Positions 1-7,010 of a stretch of DNA of 13,702 bases are shown here, in pieces. Numbering within the stretch: position 1 is the stretch's first letter; each line of letters opens with the position of its first letter. A program made the position numbers and the translations under genes. The stretch is from Chloroflexota bacterium (GTDB lineage: Bacteria; Chloroflexota; Dehalococcoidia; Lucifugimonadales; UBA3495): contig JADFPM010000042.1 of the NCBI GenBank assembly GCA_022562335.1, positions 1-13,702 on the forward strand, read 5' to 3'. The notes under the pieces are model-generated. The model saw nothing but the letters and a program-made list of their open reading frames with translations, was not told the DNA's origin and did no database searches.

Positions 1-178
1 GGCGGGATGGCTTGATTGGCGGCCCCGTTGCTTGACCGGACCGCCAACACGGCAAGGGCAGCGCCTCAGGTAAATCAGGAAGGGCCGGATAAGGAGGGCC
101 GAATAAGAGTGGGTGATAAGATACGAATACTTAGCCTTGCGCGAATTGCTAGACATCACGAGCAATCAGGCGAGAGTA
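1..178. other. Gene-free left end
   Basis: I see no supportable gene here. One plus-strand frame is open from the left edge to a TAA at 71-73 (24 codons including the stop) and could be the tail of a gene starting outside the window, but the peptide has no recognisable feature. The rest is ordinary sequence apart from the tandem repeat at 81-108. Confidence 0.4.
81..108. repeat. Imperfect 14-bp tandem repeat
   Basis: Two head-to-tail 14-bp units, AGGGCCGGATAAGG and AGGGCCGAATAAGA, differ at two positions. They lie in the gene-free left end, upstream of the palindromic repeat and the lipoprotein gene. A pair of direct repeats spaced by about one helical turn and a half could be a regulator site, but nothing else supports that, and it may be a chance local duplication. 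Confidence 0.4.
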
Positions 179-252
179 GAAATCCCCCTTAATCCCCCTT
201 TGTAAAGGGGGAGATTTAGCCCCGCTTTCGTAAAGGGGGGATGGGGGGATTT
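179..252. repeat. Palindromic intergenic repeat, C-run/G-run type
   Basis: The stretch contains a perfect 9-bp hairpin, TCCCCCTTT (193-201) with AAAGGGGGA (204-212), separated by GT. A second imperfect arm pairs the C-run near 220 with the G-runs at 235-248. An outer AATCCCCC (181-188) is complementary to GGGGGATT (244-251), so the whole unit can fold as one long hairpin. C-run/G-run palindromes of this look are a recurrent intergenic repeat in environmental bacterial genomes, usually in many copies. It has no coding capacity. It ends just before the longest frame of the next gene would begin, which argues for a downstream start of that gene. Confidence 0.75.
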
Positions 253-328
253 GGCCCCACAGACCTGCCAACCGTCAAGTTTAATAGCATATGCAAGGCT
301 CAGTGAGAAACGGTTGCTTGAATCAGAG

Positions 329-991
329 ATGGTTTCGCGAAGAGATGGAGTCATTGTCAGTGTGAAGAATCGGGTTTATCTGGCGGCGGCGTTGGCGGTG
401 TTCCTTGTGGTGGCAGCCTGCGGACAGGGACCGGTCACCCCGGAACCGCCTTCCTCCTTAGAACAGTCGCCGGAACAGTCGCCGGAACAGTCGCCGGAAC
501 AGTCGCCGGCGGCCACGGCGGTCAACGACATCGTCCTGCCAACTTGGCGATACGTGAATAGCGGATGGGCCGAACCCGTGGACGGCGGATCTGCCGCGGC
601 ATTTACCCAGGAGTTGAGGACCTTTGTCATAACCAACCAGCAGGAATTCGATGCTTTCAACGCTGGTTTCACCCTGAGGCTGTCCCGGGGCACATCCCTC
701 AGTCTGGCCAGGATCGAATTCGAAAACTCCATCTTGCTGGCGGCCTACTACCTCTGGCGCCCGGTGCAGGGTGACCCGCTTTCGGTAGTGGGGTTTTCTG
801 TGAACGGGAACCGGGCCACGGTGGAAATGGAGTTGGAAGACCAGCCCCAGGGCAGGCTGCGGCCCTACCTGATGGCCCCTTTACGGATCGTGGCGGTGGA
901 AAAAGATATGTTTCCCGCCGGGGAGACCATCGAGTTCGTGTTCAAGCTTGACGGCGAGCCCGTGTCTACCGTGACCGCCGCCATCGATTGA
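329..991 (+). CDS. Small lipoprotein with EQSP repeat
   Basis: A probable lipoprotein of about 220 residues, tethered on the outer face of the cytoplasmic membrane. From ATG 329 a short basic stretch (KNR) precedes a hydrophobic run and the lipobox V-A-A-C, with the acylated Cys at residue 31. The alternative GTG at 362, with GGAG at 347-350, gives a tighter signal with Cys at residue 20 and is a serious rival start. The frame extends up to 251, but that part overlaps a palindromic repeat and lacks a signal-like sequence. After the Cys comes a Pro/Glu/Ser linker with four exact EQSP copies, then a domain of about 150 residues with alternating beta strands. The later part (an aromatic-rich strand, an R-x-x-x-Y-L segment, then a strand ending I-V-A-V-E-K) faintly resembles PrcB-type C-terminal domains, but I would not assign it. 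The gene converges on the metallohydrolase gene, 53 bp away. Confidence 0.72.
   Translation: MVSRRDGVIVSVKNRVYLAAALAVFLVVAACGQGPVTPEPPSSLEQSPEQSPEQSPEQSPAATAVNDIVLPTWRYVNSGWAEPVDGGSAAAFTQELRTFVITNQQEFDAFNAGFTLRLSRGTSLSLARIEFENSILLAAYYLWRPVQGDPLSVVGFSVNGNRATVEMELEDQPQGRLRPYLMAPLRIVAVEKDMFPAGETIEFVFKLDGEPVSTVTAAID
461..508 (+). repeat. Four exact 12-bp tandem repeats encoding EQSP
   Basis: The 12-bp unit GAACAGTCGCCG occurs four times without a mismatch at 461-472, 473-484, 485-496 and 497-508. Each unit encodes Glu-Gln-Ser-Pro in the linker just after the lipidated cysteine. Because the unit is a multiple of three, copy-number changes by strand slippage would alter linker length without breaking the frame. 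Perfect identity at the DNA level suggests a recent expansion. Confidence 0.95.
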
Positions 992-1018
992 AGTTACGGT
1001 CGGAATTTCCGGCGAAAT

Positions 1019-1040
1019 CGGGAATGCTCGAAGATTCCCG
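1019..1040. terminator. Weak hairpin between convergent genes
   Basis: CGGGAAT (1019-1025) and ATTCCCG (1034-1040) form a perfect 7-bp stem with an 8-nt loop in the 53-bp gap between the converging lipoprotein and metallohydrolase genes. The position suits a bidirectional terminator, but neither strand has a U-run after the stem, so this is only a candidate. Confidence 0.3.
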
Positions 1041-1044
1041 GCGG

Positions 1045-2238
1045 TCAGCACTCACCCATCTGTAGCAAGCGGCCCTCCCGCCAGGCAACCTGGCCGGCGC
1101 GCACGGTTAGGAAGGTGTCCAGGCGGACCTTTCCTTCCACGTTGTGCCCCGCCATGTCGTGCCAAACGAACCTGCCCTCCCTGAGGTCGAACACCGCCGC
1201 GTCTCCCGCCATGCCCGGCGCCAGAGAACCGATGGTTTCCTGCAGGCCGAGCACCTGGGCGGGGCGGGACGTGCTGGCCTCCAGGGCGTCTTCCAGCGAC
1301 ATCCCCAAAGCGTGGAACTTGCTCACCAGGTCGTTCATGAGATAAACCGTGCGATCGGGAGGCCCGATGTGTATATCGGTGCTGATGGTGGTGGGTGGCA
1401 AACCCTGCTCCATGGCCGCCTTGACCACTTCAACGTCACAGTGGATCCCCGCGTGGGCAACGTCCATGATGACCCCCCGGTCAGCCGCCTCCCGTACCTC
1501 GGGGCGCAACTTGCCCTTTTGCGTCAGGATAGACTCGGGGTTGCCGTTGAAGGCGTGGGTGCATATGTCTCCGGGGCCCAGGTATTCCAGCACTTCCGGC
1601 AGCGGTATGGGGGTACCGCTTACGTGGACCATCAACCGGCTCCCCGACTGGTCCACGGCCTCTCTGGTCTTTTTCATAGCTTCGTGAGCGTTCCATGGCG
1701 CCACGGCATTGGTGTGCATCCTCACCTTTACGCCGAACAGGAAGCCCGGGTTTGCTTTCACGTGGTCGGCCGTCTGGTCGGCGTCGATGACCGCCATATC
1801 GTGCAGCCCTCCGCCCAGCACCCGGTTGAGGGTGAGTCCCCCGGCGCCGATGTGCAAGAAGGCCAGCAGGCGGGTCCGGTGGGCGGGAAAGACGTAATCC
1901 CGCATGGCCTGGTAATTGGCGAAGCCGGCGCTGCCCGCATCCACCCCCGTGGTGGTTCCCGCTGACAGGCAGTTTTGATCGGCCGAGACCGCGCTGCCGG
2001 TGCCGCCGTGGAAAAAATGGCCGTGCAGGTCTATCAGACCAGGGGTGATGAGCTTGCCGGTGACGTCCACCGTGGCTGCCGCCAACGCCGGATCGATCCG
2101 TTCGGCGATATTTGCCACCAGACCGTCTTTAAAGGCGATATCCCGGCGGCCGTTTAACCCCTGTCCGGGGTCCATTATGGTTCCTCCGGTCAGCGCCAGG
2201 TCATAGATCGGACCGTGGTTTTGCTCGGCGGTGGTCAT
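1045..2238 (-). CDS. Amidohydrolase/deacetylase-type metallohydrolase
   Basis: A 397-residue amidohydrolase-superfamily enzyme of the dihydroorotase-like branch annotated as amidohydrolase/deacetylase family metallohydrolase. It probably hydrolyses an amide or ester bond of a small molecule in the cytoplasm using a two-metal centre. Visible ligands are the His-Gly-His of D70-L-H72-G-H74, the Lys expected to be carboxylated (K171, in G-V-K-V-R-M-H), H205, H228, and the final catalytic Asp D288 in S-T-D-I-H. The N-terminal beta-sandwich half has the usual 'LTGGTIMDPGQG' opening, and the C-terminus has the usual G-x-L-x-P-G-x-x-G-D-x-A-x-x-D signature. Length fits the family. The start is supported by GGAG seven bases before the ATG. 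The acidic unknown gene ends 15 bp upstream, so the two are one transcript. The exact substrate cannot be read from the sequence; members of this branch include acetyl-ester/amide hydrolases and many uncharacterised proteins. Confidence 0.88.
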   Translation of the reverse strand: MTTAEQNHGPIYDLALTGGTIMDPGQGLNGRRDIAFKDGLVANIAERIDPALAAATVDVTGKLITPGLIDLHGHFFHGGTGSAVSADQNCLSAGTTTGVDAGSAGFANYQAMRDYVFPAHRTRLLAFLHIGAGGLTLNRVLGGGLHDMAVIDADQTADHVKANPGFLFGVKVRMHTNAVAPWNAHEAMKKTREAVDQSGSRLMVHVSGTPIPLPEVLEYLGPGDICTHAFNGNPESILTQKGKLRPEVREAADRGVIMDVAHAGIHCDVEVVKAAMEQGLPPTTISTDIHIGPPDRTVYLMNDLVSKFHALGMSLEDALEASTSRPAQVLGLQETIGSLAPGMAGDAAVFDLREGRFVWHDMAGHNVEGKVRLDTFLTVRAGQVAWREGRLLQMGEC

Positions 2239-2253
2239 ATATCTGCTCCGTTT

Positions 2254-2727
2254 TTATGGGCCCGTATCTGATGGATCGGCCGGTGGATCGGGATATTCCA
2301 ACCGCCGCAGGCGTGGATACACCAATTCTTTGGGAGTTGCCAGGTCCTGATCGGAAATGTCGGGAGAATCCGCCACCGGCCGGGTGCCCCATTTGCTGAC
2401 CGCTTCCTCAATCAATATCCGGACCACCTGGGGAGAACGGCCTTCCAACCTGCCCAGTTGATAGGCCAAGGTCGCCGAGAGTTGGTTGCCGGTGATCTGC
2501 TCGAAGGCGTTCGCGTCTTTCAGGTCTTCGGGTATACTTCCGCACTGCTCAAGGAAATCGTCCAGGACCTGCCCGATTATGTCGGGCAGCCCGCCCAATT
2601 CGATCTCCGTCATGTAGCCGGTCAGCTTATCGGCGAGGTCGACCACGCCCTCTTCGGGCAACACCATGCCCAGGTATCCGGGGCTGGCGTCTTGGTTGCC
2701 GGTGTTTTCATCAGTGTCTTCAGGCAT
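2254..2727 (-). CDS. Acidic hypothetical protein
   Basis: I do not recognise this 157-residue protein. It is strongly acidic. Residues about 20-65 look like amphipathic helices rich in Leu, Ile, Asp and Glu, and a second helical block spans about 75-112. The last 45 residues are Pro- and Asp-rich and probably disordered. There is no signal peptide, membrane segment or metal-binding motif; it has one cysteine, in the first helical block. AGGAG about 10 bases before the ATG is an acceptable ribosome binding site. It sits between the M50 protease gene (78 bp upstream) and the metallohydrolase gene (15 bp downstream) on the same strand, so it is almost certainly co-transcribed with the latter and may be a small partner protein. 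The coding call rests on frame integrity, spacing and a plausible start. Confidence 0.68.
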   Translation of the reverse strand: MPEDTDENTGNQDASPGYLGMVLPEEGVVDLADKLTGYMTEIELGGLPDIIGQVLDDFLEQCGSIPEDLKDANAFEQITGNQLSATLAYQLGRLEGRSPQVVRILIEEAVSKWGTRPVADSPDISDQDLATPKELVYPRLRRLEYPDPPADPSDTGP

Positions 2728-2804
2728 GAGGGAAGAGCTCCTGGAGGTGGGCGGGCGTGATATGACTGGCTGAGATCAAGTTCATTCTAGCATGGGGGAG
2801 AGTC

Positions 2805-3506
2805 TTAGTAGCCGGTGGCCACCGTTGCCAAGAGTCTGACCGCCGGTCCCATGACGCCCCACAAGATACCCAGGTTTGACATGTAGTCCACCATGATCAG
2901 CCCCACCAGCAGGGCCGGCCCGTAGCGCTCGACGCGGGCGTAGGCCTGGGCTTGGTTTCTGGGCAGAAGTCCCGCCAGGATCTTGGACCCGTCCAGAGGC
3001 GCCAGGGGGATCAGGTTGAATACGGCCAACAAGATATTAAAGAAGATCATCAGGCCCAAAATGTCGGCCAGGCCCTCCGGCAGGCCACCGGTCATGACGT
3101 AGGAAACCCGGTTCAAGGCAGGTGCGCTCCAATCCAACAAGCCCAGTTTGATGGGCAGAGCCAGCAAGAAGGCCACCATGATGTTGGTCAGGGGGCCCGC
3201 GGCCGCCACCAATGCCATGCCGGTTTGCCCGTGGGAAAGATTGTGCTGGTTTACCGGCACCGGTTTTCCCCAGCCAAACCCCGCCACCAGCATCATAACT
3301 GTGCCCGCCGGGTCCAAGTGCTTTGTAGGGTTTAAGCTCAGCCGGCCCAACCGCTTGGCGGTATTGTCGCCCAGGCCGGTGGCCACCAGAGCATGGCTGA
3401 ACTCGTGTACCGTCACCGCCACCAGCAATGAAAAGGCCACCAGCACCGTCAGGCGCAGGAAACTCGTAGGGTCGTCCAAAAGCAGTTGATAGGAGCCAAG
3501 CAGCAT
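2805..3506 (-). CDS. M50 family (site-2-type) membrane metalloprotease
   Basis: A 233-residue integral membrane zinc protease of the M50 group, likely cutting membrane-embedded substrates such as anti-sigma factors or signal-peptide remnants. The zinc motif H34-E-F-S-H38 lies in the first long hydrophobic segment (about 18-45). The second conserved site appears as N-L-I-P-L-x-P-L-D172-G within the segment 145-175, supplying the third zinc ligand. About six membrane segments can be drawn (18-42, 66-78, 96-118, 145-168, 190-208, 210-230). No PDZ or CBS domain is present, so this is the short form common in bacteria. The ATG lacks a clear Shine-Dalgarno sequence; another start cannot be excluded, but the N-terminus matches short-form homologues. 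It lies between the TIM-barrel-like gene (142 bp upstream) and the acidic unknown gene. Substrate unknown. Confidence 0.9.
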   Translation of the reverse strand: MLLGSYQLLLDDPTSFLRLTVLVAFSLLVAVTVHEFSHALVATGLGDNTAKRLGRLSLNPTKHLDPAGTVMMLVAGFGWGKPVPVNQHNLSHGQTGMALVAAAGPLTNIMVAFLLALPIKLGLLDWSAPALNRVSYVMTGGLPEGLADILGLMIFFNILLAVFNLIPLAPLDGSKILAGLLPRNQAQAYARVERYGPALLVGLIMVDYMSNLGILWGVMGPAVRLLATVATGY

Positions 3507-3648
3507 GGGCGTTAACGGCCGTTGCTGGAGGAAGGCGGGGTCAGTTCCAAGAAGTGATTGTTCACCCGGTGGCTTGTGACAGGTCCGAAGGTGTGACCGG
3601 GCTTAAAGCAGTCTTTCATCGCTCGCGGATGTCCCGCCATATTCCCGG

Positions 3649-4434
3649 TCATATATCATCGTCTTCTTCCTCTTCCTCCTCCTCACGCTGGGGGCCGGCG
3701 TCGGAGGGAAACACCGAGGCAGGGACGATGGCGGAGGCCCGGCCTCGCCGGTTGGAACCCTTCCTGGGCATCTCCAGGGCCGCCGACTTTAGTTTCTGCA
3801 AGTCATCTGCGCCCACGGCGGCGACGTCCACCACCAGTCCATCGACGCCCGCGTTCCGCAGGGCCTCCAGGTCACTCGCCGATGGCGCGTCGGCAACCTC
3901 CACCAACATATATTTATCCACCCGCCGGCTGATCGATGCCACCGCGGCCAGGTCGGCCAGCGCCCAGGGACCGGAAACGTCCTTCATGGGCAGGATCAGT
4001 GCATCCACGGGCAGGGCTCCGATGGCCCGCAGTTCTCGTTCTTCGATATCGGCTTCTATATACAAGATTCGCGCGGCATCGTCGGTGGCCAAGGCAGAGG
4101 CCGCGGTATTTTCCAGGGAAAAGGCCAAGAGATCGCATCCTCCGTCGCGAAATTCCCGGGCTGAATCTTCCGTGAGCGAAGATATTCTTACTCCCCAGGG
4201 CGCCGATGGCAGTGATTTCTCGAGGCGCTTCAGTCCGGTGGCGTTATCGATCCCCGTCAAAAGGGCGGCATCGAGGGCCAACTTTGCAACCGTGGCCAAA
4301 CCCTTGGCATAACTGCCCGACACCAGACCAATCAAGGCCATTCCAGGTGTTTTCTCGGTCCGGACGACGCCGAACCCCATGCCTCCCGGCCCTGCCAAGG
4401 CAATTCGCTCCATGCGGTCAAGAAATTTACTCAT
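3649..4434 (-). CDS. Hypothetical TIM-barrel-like protein with acidic tail
   Basis: I cannot name this 261-residue protein. Alternating beta/alpha segments with short hydrophobic strands followed by loops (C-D-L-L-A-F-S, D-A-L-I-L-P-M, K-Y-M-L-V-E-V, D-G-L-V-V-D-V) look like a TIM barrel spanning about residues 30-225. The segment L-R-N-A-G-V-D-G-L-V-V-D is typical of the late strands of such barrels. No catalytic motif stands out. After the barrel come a basic stretch (K-G-S-N-R-R-G-R) and a tail ending in seven Glu, three Asp and Ile, close to the stop codon. It is the first gene of the leftward group, so its promoter should lie in 4435-4700, though I see no convincing one. The acidic run could be a binding tail or a slippage-prone tract; the underlying GAA/GAG/GAC run is at about 3655-3690. 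Confidence 0.7.
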   Translation of the reverse strand: MSKFLDRMERIALAGPGGMGFGVVRTEKTPGMALIGLVSGSYAKGLATVAKLALDAALLTGIDNATGLKRLEKSLPSAPWGVRISSLTEDSAREFRDGGCDLLAFSLENTAASALATDDAARILYIEADIEERELRAIGALPVDALILPMKDVSGPWALADLAAVASISRRVDKYMLVEVADAPSASDLEALRNAGVDGLVVDVAAVGADDLQKLKSAALEMPRKGSNRRGRASAIVPASVFPSDAGPQREEEEEEEDDDI

Positions 4435-4828
4435 GCGTGATTCCCGTGTCTAAATTGCTGGATGTGGGGCAGATTATACCTTATGCCGGTTTATTTTGCC
4501 GTCGCAGCGACGGAAGAGATCACCGGTCCCACGGCCTGTCTGCTGGAATGATCTCCACGGGATGTTCTCCATCGGGCGCCTGACTGGATGGGCCGCCTGC
4601 TTTCAGTTCGGGTGCGGTGTTTTGACGCGCTTCATGGTGTTTTGTCCCATGGTGAAGGGCCATGGCTAAATACTCGCGTATCGCCGTAGGCCCAGGGGTG
4701 GAAAACCGGCGATCGTTTGGGTTATGATTTGGTCAAACTAAGACGAATTCCGAGATAGATACGGCCAAATACCGCGTAGTATTCCACCTTTCGGTGGGGT
4801 TATTGGAATGTCATATAGATGGCCGGCA

Positions 4829-4865
4829 GGGGCCTTTAGCGATTGGATTTTAACCCGAAGGCCCC
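4829..4865. repeat. 8-bp inverted repeat upstream of OLD-like ATPase gene
   Basis: GGGGCCTT (4829-4836) and AAGGCCCC (4858-4865) are perfect complements around a 21-nt loop. On the transcript this could form a leader hairpin about 90 nt before the ATPase start; as DNA it could be a regulator site. There is no U-run, so a terminator is unlikely. Confidence 0.4.
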
Positions 4866-4904
4866 ACCTATATCCTGGCAATGAATTCAGGGCAACCGCC
4901 CAAC

Positions 4905-4932
4905 GGCCAAGCCTGCTCGGCCAAGTCTGCTC
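4905..4932. repeat. 14-bp tandem duplication before ATPase start
   Basis: GGCCAAGCCTGCTC (4905-4918) is followed directly by GGCCAAGTCTGCTC (4919-4932), differing at one base. The pair ends 24 bp before the ATPase start codon, within the probable 5' untranslated leader. It may be a simple local duplication or a tandem binding site. Confidence 0.7.
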
Positions 4933-4956
4933 GATGGTACCTGAACGAGGGCGACC

Positions 4957-6999
4957 ATGATCCTCAAAACCGTACACGTGAAAAACTACAAGTGCGTCCG
5001 TGACTCCAACGAGTTCCGGATAGATGACAAAATCACCTATCTTGTAGGAAAGAACGAGTCGGGCAAGACCACCTTGCTTCAGGCCATCGCCAAGATAAAC
5101 CCCGTGGATCCCGACGACGGTATTTTTGACGTATTGGAATACCCGCGGCGGCATCTGGTCCAGTACCAGGAGCGGCAGGGTCAGGAATCGGACCAAGCGG
5201 TGTCCACCACTTGGGAACTAACCCAAGAAGACATCGCGGACCTGGAGCGGATCGCGGGACCGCCGGCACGCCAAATCACCACTGTGGGCATCGCCAAAGG
5301 CTACAGCAATCAGACCCACTACGACTTTGATATAGATGAAGCGGCCGTTATCCAGCACATTTTGGCTACGCACGGGTTGGAGCGAAACGAGCTGAGAAAC
5401 CTGAAAGATGCCGGGTCTTTGCAGGAGTTGCACTCTCGCCTTACCGGCAAAGACGGCCGGTCGGACCGGGAACAGGCCCTGTTGGTCTTTTTGATAACGA
5501 ATTATAAGGATTACGACGTCAGACAGGGAATCATAGCCAAGCTTGAGGAACGCCTGCCCAAGATCGCCTACTTCTCCGAATACCTGAGGATGCCGGGGCA
5601 GGTGTCGGTCACCGGCCTCAAGTCCCGTCTGGAGAACGACGCCCTGGAAGAAGGCGACAAGATATTCCTTGCCCTGTTGGACATGATCGGGAAGACGGTC
5701 GACGACCTGGAGCAGTTAGACCAGCATGAGATGTTGACCGCCCAATTGGAGGGCGCTTCCGAGCGGGTGACCCAGGAGATCTTCCGGTATTGGAGCCAGA
5801 ACCAGAGCCTGCGGGTTCAATTCTTGTTGCAAAGGGCTTTGCCCGGCGACCCGGCGCCTTACAACGAAGGTTGGGTGCTGCGGACCCGCATACAAAACAC
5901 CCGTCAAGGCGACACCACCAGTTTTGACGAACGCAGCGCCGGTATGGTGTGGTTCTTCTCATTCCTGGTCTGGTTCAACCAGATACGCTCAACCTACGGC
6001 GATAACCTGATCCTTCTTTTGGACGACCCCGGGCTGGCGCTCCATGGCCGGGCCCAGGCCGACCTGCTGAAATACATAGAAGAGCGCTTGGCCAGCAATT
6101 ACCAGGTGATCTACACCACCCATTCCCCGTTCATGATCGACCCGGCTAACCTATCACGGGCCCGGACTGTGGAAAACATCGTGGTGGACGCGCCCGAGTC
6201 CTCGGAAGACGGGCTCCTAGAAGGAACCAAGGTGGGAGACCGGGTGTTGAGCTCCGACCGCGACACGCTGCTCCCCTTGCAGGTGGCCCTGGGATACGGT
6301 CTCGCCAAGTCCCTGGCCGTGGCCGAAAACACCCTGCTGGTGGACGGGCCGTCGGAGGTCCTATATCTGCAATGGTTCAAACGCAAGCTGGCTTCCATGG
6401 GGAAAAGCACGCTGGACGACCGATGGGTCATCACCCCGTGCGGGGGGGTTGAAAAGGTAGCCGCGTTCATGTCTTTGATGTCCGGCGGTCCCCAGAAGAT
6501 AGCGGTGGTGGGCAGTTTTCCCGCGGGCCAAGGCTTGGAAGCGGGGGAAACACCTGAAACCAAACTGATGAAGGAAGGCCACGTCCTTACCTGGGATTCC
6601 TACACTAAGACACCCAATTCCAGGATTGAGGATGTGATTGGACGCGACGCTTACCTTGAACTTGCCGCCACGGCCTATGGCCTATCCAAAGAGGACACGG
6701 GTTCATTGGGGCGGGCGGCAACTGTTCCGGTTCCTTTGATCGACGAGGTTAGGTCTTTTCTGGAGGCCTTGCCCCAGTTTCCCAAGCCGTTTTACCCGTA
6801 CCGCCCCGCCGAATATCTGATCCAACAGGGGATGGGTTTTACCCTGACGGGGTTAAATCGGGGCCTGGACCGCTTTGAGGAGTTGTTCAAGGATTTAAAC
6901 TTCATTCTAAATCGAAGCCGCGATAGCGTTGGAGTGGGCCGCTCCAAGGACGAAGGCAGTTCAGGCGGGTTTTTTAAACGCCTCGCATTTTGGCGGTAG
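4957..6999 (+). CDS. OLD-like AAA ATPase with degenerate Toprim domain
   Basis: A 680-residue protein with the layout of overcoming-lysogenization-defect (OLD) nucleases: an ABC/SMC-like ATPase head followed by a Toprim domain. Walker A is G31-K-N-E-S-G-K-T-T39. A signature-like motif is E325-R-S-A-G-M; Walker B is L-I-L-L-L-D356-D357-P-G, with Asp where most relatives have the catalytic Glu; the H-loop is T-H389-S-P. The Toprim part is recognisable from L-L-V-D463-G-P-S-E, P-C-G-G and R-I-E558-D559, but its first acid is Asp rather than Glu, and the strand that should carry the Asp pair reads V-V-G519-S-F-P. It therefore probably lacks normal nuclease chemistry. GAGG six bases before the ATG supports the start. 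No UvrD-like helicase (Gabija partner) or reverse transcriptase (retron partner) is adjacent. A D-aminoacylase-like gene follows after 11 bp. Role could be defence, DNA metabolism or ATP-driven regulation. Confidence 0.87.
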   Translation: MILKTVHVKNYKCVRDSNEFRIDDKITYLVGKNESGKTTLLQAIAKINPVDPDDGIFDVLEYPRRHLVQYQERQGQESDQAVSTTWELTQEDIADLERIAGPPARQITTVGIAKGYSNQTHYDFDIDEAAVIQHILATHGLERNELRNLKDAGSLQELHSRLTGKDGRSDREQALLVFLITNYKDYDVRQGIIAKLEERLPKIAYFSEYLRMPGQVSVTGLKSRLENDALEEGDKIFLALLDMIGKTVDDLEQLDQHEMLTAQLEGASERVTQEIFRYWSQNQSLRVQFLLQRALPGDPAPYNEGWVLRTRIQNTRQGDTTSFDERSAGMVWFFSFLVWFNQIRSTYGDNLILLLDDPGLALHGRAQADLLKYIEERLASNYQVIYTTHSPFMIDPANLSRARTVENIVVDAPESSEDGLLEGTKVGDRVLSSDRDTLLPLQVALGYGLAKSLAVAENTLLVDGPSEVLYLQWFKRKLASMGKSTLDDRWVITPCGGVEKVAAFMSLMSGGPQKIAVVGSFPAGQGLEAGETPETKLMKEGHVLTWDSYTKTPNSRIEDVIGRDAYLELAATAYGLSKEDTGSLGRAATVPVPLIDEVRSFLEALPQFPKPFYPYRPAEYLIQQGMGFTLTGLNRGLDRFEELFKDLNFILNRSRDSVGVGRSKDEGSSGGFFKRLAFWR

Positions 7000-7010
7000 A
7001 GAGGCCGCCG

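Larger units (their letters stand above)
4435..4956. other. Divergent intergenic region, no gene supported
   Basis: This gap of about 520 bp separates leftward and rightward gene groups and should carry promoters for both, but no strong -35/-10 pair stands out. It holds a small hairpin (CCACC 4784-4788, TTTC, GGTGG 4793-4797) that an outer ATTCC...GGAAT could extend, an 8-bp inverted repeat (4829-4865), and a 14-bp tandem duplication (4905-4932). A 21-codon ATG frame from about 4663 is too short and lacks support. A minus-strand frame reaching in from the ATPase gene looks like a shadow. Confidence 0.5.

Noticed and set aside
166..354. Minus-strand 62-residue frame over the left palindromic repeat
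   Set aside because: Its sequence is simply the translation of the C-run/G-run repeat, a well-known source of false genes.
1144..1965. Plus-strand open frame opposite the metallohydrolase gene
   Set aside because: The minus-strand protein has complete metal-ligand motifs and a ribosome binding site; this frame has neither.
4663..4728. Small 21-codon open frame in the divergent region
   Set aside because: No ribosome binding site at the right distance and no recognisable peptide feature.
4738..5196. Minus-strand 152-residue frame at the start of the ATPase gene
   Set aside because: Most of it lies opposite the Walker A region of a clear ATPase gene, and it has no recognisable feature.
6990..7010. 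Upstream TTG start for the deacylase, overlapping the ATPase gene
   Set aside because: GTG 7011 has a GAGAGG site at good spacing and gives the family's usual N-terminus; the extra seven residues match nothing.
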